Shown here: positions 1-6,301 of the stretch, piece by piece
How positions within the stretch are numbered: position 1 is the first letter of the stretch
Layout: each line of letters starts with the position of its first letter
From: Candidatus Aminicenantota bacterium
GTDB taxonomy: Bacteria > Acidobacteriota > Aminicenantia > UBA2199
Assembly: GCA_024644125.1 (NCBI GenBank)
Contig: JAHELQ010000041.1
Span: 1 to 6,594, forward strand
Direction of reading: 5' to 3'
Length of the DNA stretch: 6,594 nucleotides
Translations under genes and position numbers: made by a program
The notes under the pieces: model-generated
Told to the model about the DNA's origin: nothing
Databases searched by the model: none
The model's input: the letters and a program-made list of their open reading frames with translations, nothing else

Positions 1-18
1 ATGACGACACAATAGTCT

Positions 19-1602
19 TTAATCGACATGTTCCAATTTTCTTTGTAAATCCGCTTTGAAGTCCACGTCGTGCTCGATTGCCAATTCATAGACGGCGCGG
101 ATTTTTTTTTGTTCATGTCGGCTCTGGAAGCACTCGACGATATGTTCAATGATTTCTTTATCAAAGGGATTTTTTTCATATGCTTTTTGCAGGTATTTTA
201 GGGCTTCGTCATATTTTTTCATTTTTATCAGAATATATCCGTATGTGTCGAGGTAGGCGGGGCTGTCGCCGTCTTTTTCCAGAGTGGCTTTTGAGAATTC
301 CGACGCATGCTGCAACGATGTGTCGTTCATTGCCAGGAAATACGCGTAAAAATTTTGCCAGACCGATGATCCGCCGTGATCTTTTTGTAAACGCAGGAGC
401 AATGCTTCGGCTTTTTTTGTCTCTCCTTGCTCCAGGAGAATGTCGCAGAGCTCCAGGGAAATGCCGAGCTCATTTTTTTGCGCCAAAATTTTGGTGATGA
501 GTCCAATCGCTTCCCCGTACCGTTTCTGGGTTTTATAAAAATGAAGAATGACATAAAGGCTGTAATTGTAGCGGGCATCCGCAGGATTTATCTCCCGTTC
601 CTCCAGGAACAATTTGATGACCCCCGCCATGTCGTTAAACAGGTCTTTTTGCTGTTTGAATATTCCTTCGGCGACGATCAACGCGTATCGCGCCTCCTGG
701 AAGCGACCAAGGCTTCCGAACGCGTAGACGATCGTGAATATATTAGCTGGGGTGAGTTGTTTGAGGACTTCGTCGTCTTTGGTAAGGACCTGGAACGTCT
801 GGATTATCCGTTCGTTCAAGTTGAAACGGGAATAGAGTTCCAGCAGCAGGGAATAATACTTTGCGTCGCGATTTTTTTCCTCCACTTCCAATAGTGTCTG
901 GTAAGATAGGTAGTACTCTTTTTTATAGAGGTAGGCCTCGGCCAATGGTTTTTTTACCTGTTCGTTCCGCGGGTCGATGCGCAGGATATTGTGGTATGTG
1001 TCCAATTCTTTTTGCAATTCCCCGGTTTTTTTATAGTTATAGGCCATATAGATATAGACCGGTAGGGTTTCCCGCAATGTGACCGCTAATGTGAAATAGT
1101 GATTGGATTTTTCAGGATTGTTTAATTCTGATTGGACGATTCCCGCCAGATAAAGGCTTTCGAAAAGTTGTTCATTATCCTGAATGGAAATTTCCAGGTG
1201 GGTGGCGGCTTCCTCCAGCAATGCGCTCTCTCCTTTACGGGAGGTAAGAAATTTCGTGAATAAAATCGAGGCGTGGAGGAAGTTTGAATAATAGTATCCG
1301 GGTACGATTTCTTTCGCTTTTTTTATGAATTCCAGGGCTTCATCCGGCTTGTTTCTAAATTGAGTGAGTAAAACGGCTTTTTCAGTCAACATGATGGGGT
1401 CGCGAGGGTATTTTTCAAGGAATTCATCGATAAGAGCTTCCGCTCTGTCCGGCATTCCCTGGTGAAAGTAGAACGGTACCAATAAAAAATAGTTGTTTTT
1501 TTCTCTCTGGGTTTCCGTCAGATAGTCCTGACCGGCCAAAGGCGCCATGGCCAGGTTGATGAACAGAAGTACCAATAGGGATTGTGTCGTTTTTCCACTC
1601 AT
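19..1602 (-). CDS. Exported tetratricopeptide-repeat protein
   Basis: The 527-residue product starts with a Sec signal peptide: basic MSGK, a hydrophobic stretch at about residues 9-20, and probable cleavage near PLAG/Q (residues 21-25). There is no lipobox cysteine, so it is probably periplasmic or secreted. The rest is almost entirely alpha-helical TPR-type repeats. Clear ones lie at about 36-69, 70-103, 147-180 and 183-213, and the best block is at about 412-514, where AYLDTYGYILIKMKKYDEAL (449-468) followed by KAYEKNPFDKEIIEHI fits the TPR consensus very well. This C-terminal block resembles TPR proteins common in diderm bacteria, which act as scaffolds for envelope assembly; no enzymatic domain is seen. 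An in-frame TAG four codons upstream makes ATG 1602 the first possible ATG start. No convincing Shine-Dalgarno precedes it. A run of nine A (coding strand, 102-110) lies near the 3' end. The TPR class is certain; the specific function and partner are unknown. Confidence 0.93.
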   Translation of the reverse strand: MSGKTTQSLLVLLFINLAMAPLAGQDYLTETQREKNNYFLLVPFYFHQGMPDRAEALIDEFLEKYPRDPIMLTEKAVLLTQFRNKPDEALEFIKKAKEIVPGYYYSNFLHASILFTKFLTSRKGESALLEEAATHLEISIQDNEQLFESLYLAGIVQSELNNPEKSNHYFTLAVTLRETLPVYIYMAYNYKKTGELQKELDTYHNILRIDPRNEQVKKPLAEAYLYKKEYYLSYQTLLEVEEKNRDAKYYSLLLELYSRFNLNERIIQTFQVLTKDDEVLKQLTPANIFTIVYAFGSLGRFQEARYALIVAEGIFKQQKDLFNDMAGVIKLFLEEREINPADARYNYSLYVILHFYKTQKRYGEAIGLITKILAQKNELGISLELCDILLEQGETKKAEALLLRLQKDHGGSSVWQNFYAYFLAMNDTSLQHASEFSKATLEKDGDSPAYLDTYGYILIKMKKYDEALKYLQKAYEKNPFDKEIIEHIVECFQSRHEQKKIRAVYELAIEHDVDFKADLQRKLEHVD

Positions 1603-1608
1603 GAAATT

Positions 1609-1637
1609 ATTCTATCATAATTAGTTTTATCTGGCTA
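1609..1637 (-). promoter_or_regulatory. Weak candidate promoter of the TPR gene
   Basis: On the minus strand, TAGCCA (1632-1637, 4 of 6 matches to TTGACA) and TAGAAT (1609-1614, 5 of 6 to TATAAT) are separated by 17 bp. TATGAT (1614-1619) is an alternative -10 that overlaps it. With TAGAAT as the -10, transcription would begin about at the ATG itself, giving a leaderless mRNA, which fits the missing Shine-Dalgarno. The -35 match is poor and the region is AT-rich, so chance similarity is quite possible. Confidence 0.22.
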
Positions 1638-1658
1638 CGTCGGTTGATTTTTAGGAGA

Positions 1659-1682
1659 ACACCCCGCCGAGGGGCGGGGTGT
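1659..1682 (-). terminator. GC-rich hairpin after the transglutaminase gene
   Basis: A perfect 10-bp inverted repeat (ACACCCCGCC / GGCGGGGTGT) with a 4-nt loop starts 10 bases past the stop codon of the transglutaminase-domain gene. Nine of ten pairs on one arm-to-arm register are within a C/G-rich core, so the RNA hairpin would be very stable. Its position between two co-oriented genes suggests transcription termination or 3'-end protection. In the transcribed direction the stem is followed by TCTCCTAAAAATC and not by a U-tract, so it is not a canonical intrinsic terminator. It may act with Rho or only stabilise the mRNA end. Confidence 0.55.
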
Positions 1683-1692
1683 CGCGGAATTT

Positions 1693-4600
1693 TTATTGTT
1701 GTGGTGTTATGACAAGAATTGGTTTTTCTTCATAACGATGTTGACCCAGGTCATTGTCGTTGTTGAAATCCTGGTAACGGATCAACAGGGTGCTCTCTCC
1801 ATTTTGAATGGCTTCGTTGACTATGGAGGTGACATCGATTTCGGTGATTTCGCCGCCGACGCACCCTAATATGGAGAAGTTGCTTACCGTTCCAACCTGG
1901 GCTGGAATTCCGCCATAGGCGGCGATATTGTCGAATTGTACCGCGGATCGGGATATTTGTTGGATATCCGGGGGGTTGCTGTTGTCGCAAAATGTGGTGC
2001 TTACGCTAGTCAACGTGATGACCGCCTGCACCACCGGTTGGGCCGGGAAGTCGAATTTGACGGCGGAGGCCCAGTAACGGGAGGCGTCGCTGGGTTTGGT
2101 CCCCACCCGTAATGTGCCGATGGAGATGGTACCGGAGTAATAGATATACATACCGATCAGGGCTGTGATATTGTAAGGGGTTCCGCCGGCGCAGTCTCCG
2201 GGGCAGGTGGCGCTGGTTTCTGTGCCGTTGCAGATGCCGTCGCCGCAATAAGGTTCCGGTCCGCAATCGCCGGGGCAAGTTTCACTGGTTTCTGTGCCGT
2301 TGCAGATGCCGTCGCCGCAGTAGGCGGGAATCGGATCGCCCATCCGGATGGTGTACCAGGCAACCTCCTGCCCGAGACCGGGAACCGTCTGGGAGAATGA
2401 ATTCATTTGCACCCAAATGTACAATTGATCGCCGCCGCTGGTGTTGGCGGTCAGAACACCGCTGGAATCGGAGATGAAGTCGTAATTGAGATCCCATCTC
2501 TGGTTGGTGGAATAGATGTTGCGGTCCAATGTCGCCAGGATTTCAAGTTTATCCGCGCCTTCCAGTAGTTGGACCGAGATGGCGCTCTGGCCGTTGACCG
2601 GAATCCGGTACATCATAAATCCCCAACCGCCGATGACGCCTCGTTGATCGTTCCCTTCCACCAATACCGGCAGGTCGTTTTCATACGTGCTGTCGGCAAT
2701 GTAGCCGGAGCCGCCCGATGCGCCGGTCTGGGTATCGTTTAGAGCGTAGCCGTGGTGGCTGTCATAGACGAACGGGTCTCCCGACGGCGATGCCGGGCCG
2801 TTGTATGGAACGAATGTGTTCATCAATTGCCAGGCGTTGGCGGTGGTGTCGTATTCCACGATCAACGGGTAGGAATTGTTCTCTTCTGCATCGTTGGTCG
2901 TGCCGCTCTGCAAGGGGATGGCCGTGTGCGTGCCCGTGTCCCTTCCGGGAGGCGTGCACTCGAAGCTGTTGATATAGAAGCTGCCGTCGTAACCGATGCC
3001 TTCGCATTGGATATATTCATTGATTAGATAATCACCGAAGCCGTTGATCACCGATGGCGTGATGCTGCCCTCGGAATGGGAGGTGGTGTCTAATGTGAGG
3101 TTGTACGGATCGTTACAGTCGAATTCATACCAGCCGCCGTCCCACCACTGGCTTTGCAATGGATGGATTTCCGGTTTCCCGAGCAGGGCTTCGGCCCATA
3201 CATGGAACGACGAGGTCCAGCCGTCGCCTCCCATGGAATGCTGCGCCCGGGACGGGATTCCAAGCGACCGGAACATTGCCGACAAACAGGTGCCAAAATT
3301 GAAGCAGGCTCCTGCGTCAAGAATGTAATTCGCAGTCAGCCGGTCTGTCCATCCCAAACCCAGAGCCGCCCGTTCCGCGGTCGCCACATCCAATTCATCG
3401 GCTGTTCCGCCGCCTTTGGGGGCGACGATGGTTCCCTCGAGCATGTCATCGAAGGTGTTGTATTCCCCGTCATCGTTTCCGTACCAGCCGTTTCCCGCCA
3501 CCCATGTGATCCGTTGACCGACGATTTGGTAGGCATGGATGCAGGCTTCGAGAGGAGTTCGAGCCCCATTTCCGTGAATGGTGCACGCCATTTCAACCCA
3601 GCGTTGCCCGAACACGCCTCCATCGGCTCCGCTCTCGGCAGTGGAGTCTCCGCGGTAGCCGTACACATCGTCATTGCTGCCCAAAGGATATCCGGGGCCC
3701 TGGAATGAGTAATTCAGATAGTTTTTCAAGTCCGCCACCATTTGCCAATCGTCGTCCTGGTAGCCCCACGATCGGTTTTCGTTGGCGTCGAGATACGATG
3801 CCACCAGAGCTGGATCAAAAATGACATAAACCGTGACGTAATTGGCGGGGTCTGTCCCCACCCGGACCTGGTAATCGCCGACCACGGCGTCGCCCGGGAT
3901 GTCGATGGCGGCTGCGCCTTTTGCGGCGTCCCAGCCGACGACCCACGATACTGCTTGCCGTGACGATCCCGGAGCGGATGGAGCCAGGATTGCCACTGGA
4001 GTGGATTGGTCCATACCGTTTTCATCTGTTACGAATATAGTTCTGTTTCGCCGGACAACCGCGGCGTTTTTTACATTGTCCGCGCCGGTGGCGTCATCGG
4101 TGATGCCGTCCCAGGAGCCGGATTTCCCATTGTTCCAGCACTTGTACAATTTAGTCTGGTAAGAGTTGTCGTAAAGAACGACAACGTTGGTGCCGTCGTC
4201 CGGCGTTCCTCCCAACGAGACAGGCCGGCTCTCCATTTTAACGACGGACGACTCAGCCTGGCTGAACCGCTTACCGGTCCAATCGATGCTTGTGTCGTGC
4301 GCGGATCGGGCGCCGTATACCTGTCCCGGCAGGTACTCGCACGTGTCGCGAATCTGGATGTTGTTGCCGTCCGGGAACAAATATGAATGGGAAGCCATAC
4401 CTTTGAGCCCGAGGCGGTTGTATTCCGCTAACGACTGGGAACCGGGCGCCAGCGGGACAGCGTACATAGCGAATTTACCCGGTTTGAAAATGGAGCGGCT
4501 GGATTCCGGTTGGGTTCCAACCATCACCAATGGGCCCGGAGAGGCGCCGGAGACTTCGAGCACCATTCCCGCTTCCAGGGGATCGTCGGCATCGAGTATT

Positions 4601-5079
4601 TCGCCTGTGTTCGGGTTTCTGACTATTTTGTACTCTGCGAGGGATGCCAGAGCCGTTCCAACGTTGTTTGGATGGAATGCCATGGAAATCGGCGCCAGTT
4701 TGTCGAATTTCCCGGTGGTGAGATAACCCGCCAACGGGTATGTGATCTCGCCGTTTGCAGTGATGGCGACAATCCGGTACACGGCGGATGAACCGTATTC
4801 CGGGAAGTCGGAAAAAGTGTTCCGGTCGCCAGGAGATTCATCGATTAATGAAAACCTATAGGGCATTTCTCCGATAGGAGCCCTCCAGACTTGATAAGAC
4901 GATACGTTACCGATAACCGTCCATTCCATGCGAATCCCAAAACCCTCTCCACCGTCAATCAGATAGGCTTTCAGGGACGGCTGAGTTTGGTCTTCCGGTC
5001 CATTGGAATGTAAGCCAGGACAGGTCGCGATTACCAGAAATAACAGGATCGCAATTTTTTTCAAAGAAAATTGTGACAT
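1693..5079 (-). CDS. Exported multidomain protein with animal-type transglutaminase core
   Basis: The 1128-residue product has an export signal (KK at 7-8, hydrophobic 9-19). Cleavage is probably near LHS/N (23-26); IATC (17-20) is a poor lipobox because Thr sits before Cys. Domains in order: fibronectin-III-like (about 34-118; W53, W65, YRIVAIT); an unrecognised beta-rich region (about 119-340); a transglutaminase N-type beta-sandwich (about 345-423, ending VIFDP); and a transglutaminase core (about 425-665). In the core, C592 lies in GACFNF, followed by the family motif SLGIPSR; H626 lies in SFHVWAEALL and D654 in WYEFDC. These fit the Cys-His-Asp triad, so acyl transfer between glutamine and amine groups, or thiol proteolysis, is likely outside the cell. 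An unassigned beta-rich region (about 666-915) follows, whose end (about 830-912) faintly resembles PPC-type domains. Then come two Cys-rich repeats (921-939, 945-963) and a DNRLRE/CBM96-like module (about 968-1126; IDVTSIVNEAIQNG). The start is fixed by AAGGAGG five bases upstream. Substrate unknown. Confidence 0.93.
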   Translation of the reverse strand: MSQFSLKKIAILLFLVIATCPGLHSNGPEDQTQPSLKAYLIDGGEGFGIRMEWTVIGNVSSYQVWRAPIGEMPYRFSLIDESPGDRNTFSDFPEYGSSAVYRIVAITANGEITYPLAGYLTTGKFDKLAPISMAFHPNNVGTALASLAEYKIVRNPNTGEILDADDPLEAGMVLEVSGASPGPLVMVGTQPESSRSIFKPGKFAMYAVPLAPGSQSLAEYNRLGLKGMASHSYLFPDGNNIQIRDTCEYLPGQVYGARSAHDTSIDWTGKRFSQAESSVVKMESRPVSLGGTPDDGTNVVVLYDNSYQTKLYKCWNNGKSGSWDGITDDATGADNVKNAAVVRRNRTIFVTDENGMDQSTPVAILAPSAPGSSRQAVSWVVGWDAAKGAAAIDIPGDAVVGDYQVRVGTDPANYVTVYVIFDPALVASYLDANENRSWGYQDDDWQMVADLKNYLNYSFQGPGYPLGSNDDVYGYRGDSTAESGADGGVFGQRWVEMACTIHGNGARTPLEACIHAYQIVGQRITWVAGNGWYGNDDGEYNTFDDMLEGTIVAPKGGGTADELDVATAERAALGLGWTDRLTANYILDAGACFNFGTCLSAMFRSLGIPSRAQHSMGGDGWTSSFHVWAEALLGKPEIHPLQSQWWDGGWYEFDCNDPYNLTLDTTSHSEGSITPSVINGFGDYLINEYIQCEGIGYDGSFYINSFECTPPGRDTGTHTAIPLQSGTTNDAEENNSYPLIVEYDTTANAWQLMNTFVPYNGPASPSGDPFVYDSHHGYALNDTQTGASGGSGYIADSTYENDLPVLVEGNDQRGVIGGWGFMMYRIPVNGQSAISVQLLEGADKLEILATLDRNIYSTNQRWDLNYDFISDSSGVLTANTSGGDQLYIWVQMNSFSQTVPGLGQEVAWYTIRMGDPIPAYCGDGICNGTETSETCPGDCGPEPYCGDGICNGTETSATCPGDCAGGTPYNITALIGMYIYYSGTISIGTLRVGTKPSDASRYWASAVKFDFPAQPVVQAVITLTSVSTTFCDNSNPPDIQQISRSAVQFDNIAAYGGIPAQVGTVSNFSILGCVGGEITEIDVTSIVNEAIQNGESTLLIRYQDFNNDNDLGQHRYEEKPILVITPQQ
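2191..2319 (-). repeat. Two tandem Cys-rich CGDGICNGTET repeats, nearly identical DNA
   Basis: Two 57-bp units (2263-2319 and 2191-2247) lie at a 72-bp period inside the transglutaminase-domain gene. They encode CGDGICNGTETSETCPGDC (residues 921-939) and CGDGICNGTETSATCPGDC (945-963), joined by GPEPY. The first 35 bases of each unit (2285-2319 and 2213-2247) are identical; all six differences I counted fall in the other 22 bases. Each unit has four cysteines and acidic/Gly/Asn residues, in the style of small disulfide-linked, possibly calcium-binding modules that occur in secreted proteins of many environmental bacteria. They sit as a linker between the catalytic half and the C-terminal module. 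The identity at DNA level points to recent duplication or gene conversion. Confidence 0.9.
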
Positions 5080-5084
5080 TTGGT

Positions 5085-5091
5085 CCTCCTT
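5085..5091 (-). promoter_or_regulatory. Shine-Dalgarno site of the transglutaminase gene
   Basis: The minus strand reads AAGGAGG, then ACCAA, then ATG. This is a seven-base match to the anti-Shine-Dalgarno core at 5-nt spacing. It fixes the start at 5079 and predicts strong translation, unlike the two flanking starts (holA and the TPR gene), which have no obvious site. Confidence 0.88.
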
Positions 5092-5168
5092 TTTAGTGTC
5101 GATATTCTAATTTTGATGTGTGGGCAAGTAGTGGATGTATAAAAAATTTTCTTTTTTAACGAACATTT

Positions 5169-5197
5169 ATTATAATGGGTGGAAATAAAGTTTTCAA
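5169..5197 (-). promoter_or_regulatory. Sigma-70-type promoter of the transglutaminase gene
   Basis: TTGAAA (-35, 5192-5197; 5 of 6) and a perfect TATAAT (-10, 5169-5174) are separated by exactly 17 bp on the minus strand. The predicted start of transcription is near 5162, which leaves an approximately 80-nt 5' leader. The leader opens with an A/T-rich segment (5141-5157, an A6/T6 inverted repeat of low stability) and ends in the strong ribosome binding site. No operator-like palindrome was identified. The promoter sits in the 145-bp gap after holA, so the downstream gene is probably transcribed separately from lptE-holA. Confidence 0.75.
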
Positions 5198-5224
5198 TAG
5201 TGCCGGTTGAAAAAAAAGAGAGAT

Positions 5225-6301
5225 TTATTTGCCCAGCAGTTTGATCTGGAAGATGAAATTATGGAGGGAGACGCGGGCTGAATCCTCGGATGCCGTTTTA
5301 GACTCGTAATCGAGTTTGTAAATAATATCCAGGATCGCCAGCAGCCTGCTTTTGGAGAAATTCCGGACGGAATGGATGAATTTGTCGAGCATAAACGAAG
5401 GCTGTTGCAACGCCTTTCCGATATCTGCCGCAGAATATTTTTGTTTCATCAAGAATTTTGCGGTAAAAATTTTATTGTAATACGTGATGAGTGTGCCGAT
5501 GATGAATGCCGGTTTGATGCCGTTGATAAAAAGATATTGTAATACTTTCAAATATTTGCTGATATTCTCGGTCTCGATGGCTTCGGTCAGGTCCCAGATC
5601 GAGTGGGCTTCGATGCCGGTAATCACCCAATCCACATCATCCGCATCCAGTACTCGCTCTTCTCCCGCGATGTCGGCAATTTCGAATTTGGTCATCTGGT
5701 TGATAATCGAAGCGAGGTCGTCGCCTTTCATTTCCAGGATTTTATCGACGGCCGTGGGAGTTATCGTGATTGTTCGTTGCTTTAGATAGTTTTTGATATA
5801 GTTTTTGATTTCCCGTTCGTAGATATTGTCGAGGTCAACGGCCAGAGTGTGGGGGGACTCCAGGTCTTTCAAAAGGGAGGTGATCTTTTGCTTCTTGAGT
5901 TGCTTGAAATCGTCCTTCATGGTATTGAGGGAGATGTACATGATCAGGTTCGAATTGAGGTTCGGGGAGCGGAGATATTTTTGCAACAAATCTTTGCTGG
6001 CTTTTTCCAGGGTCAATTTCCGGGTTTCGCGGATCATCACGATGATTATTTTCCTTGACTCGATAAAAAAACTTGAACTATTGACTTCGTTGACGATCTC
6101 TTCCCAGTCGTGGTCGCTGCCGCTCTCGAGGTAGTAACGCCTGTAGTTGAAGTCCGATTTTTTCTCGAGATTTTTCTCCACCAGAGCTTTGACGATATTT
6201 TCCCCTAACGATTCGTTAAAGCCGTAAAGGAGCGTGAAGGGAAACTGTTCTTTGCCGGTCTGGATGCGATTCAACGCTTCGAAGTATGATACTTTCATCA
6301 T
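5225..6301 (-). CDS. holA: DNA polymerase III subunit delta (clamp loader)
   Basis: The 358-residue product has the normal length for HolA. Delta is the wrench of the clamp loader: it opens the beta sliding clamp ring so that it can be placed on primed DNA. It is cytoplasmic and works with gamma/tau and delta-prime. The N-terminal AAA+-like domain (about 1-145) includes FTLLYGFNESLGENI (22-36), without a Walker A motif, as expected for delta, and YLRSPNLNSNLIMYI (109-123). Domain II (about 150-228) has KGDDLASIINQMTKFEI (192-208) and DADDVDWVI (219-227), equivalent to the usual 'g-dl-ll-nEl-KL' and 'it-edV' motifs. The helical C-terminal domain (about 232-355) has SIWDLTEAI, YLFINGIKPAFIIGTLITYY and LDIIYKLDYESK. 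ATG 6301 overlaps the lptE TGA by one base (TGATG), and a second ATG follows at once (6298). No Shine-Dalgarno is seen, so translation is probably coupled to lptE. The sequence is divergent and Lys/Ile-rich. Confidence 0.9.
   Translation of the reverse strand: MMKVSYFEALNRIQTGKEQFPFTLLYGFNESLGENIVKALVEKNLEKKSDFNYRRYYLESGSDHDWEEIVNEVNSSSFFIESRKIIIVMIRETRKLTLEKASKDLLQKYLRSPNLNSNLIMYISLNTMKDDFKQLKKQKITSLLKDLESPHTLAVDLDNIYEREIKNYIKNYLKQRTITITPTAVDKILEMKGDDLASIINQMTKFEIADIAGEERVLDADDVDWVITGIEAHSIWDLTEAIETENISKYLKVLQYLFINGIKPAFIIGTLITYYNKIFTAKFLMKQKYSAADIGKALQQPSFMLDKFIHSVRNFSKSRLLAILDIIYKLDYESKTASEDSARVSLHNFIFQIKLLGK

Noticed and set aside
1..18. Possible start of another gene after the TPR gene
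   Set aside because: Only 18 bases are available, with no Shine-Dalgarno and no supportable reading frame.
427..894. Plus-strand open frame of 155 codons
   Set aside because: It lies wholly inside the TPR gene on the opposite strand; the minus frame gives convincing TPR motifs and a signal peptide, while this one shows no domain.
2006..2363. Arg-rich short minus-strand frames with repeated QRHRNQ-like or SATAQKP-like segments
   Set aside because: They are out-of-frame readings of the Cys-rich repeat DNA; the repetition comes from the 72-bp period.
3154..3708. Plus-strand open frame of 184 codons (also 4187-4726, 179 codons)
   Set aside because: Both are antisense to the transglutaminase-domain gene, whose minus frame carries the catalytic motifs. 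The plus-strand products look like low-complexity antisense translations.
5113..5176. Plus-strand promoter reading toward holA antisense
   Set aside because: ATTATAAT is self-complementary, so a -10 also reads on plus, but the sequence 17 bp upstream (TTTCTT) is a poor -35; TTGATG with TATAAA has a 19-bp gap. The minus-strand promoter explains the site better.
5210..5249. Possible intrinsic terminator after holA (T8 tract with CCAG/CTGG upstream)
   Set aside because: The only stem seen is 4 bp with a 9-nt loop, inside the coding end, and the T-tract lies about 16 nt away. This is too weak to call.
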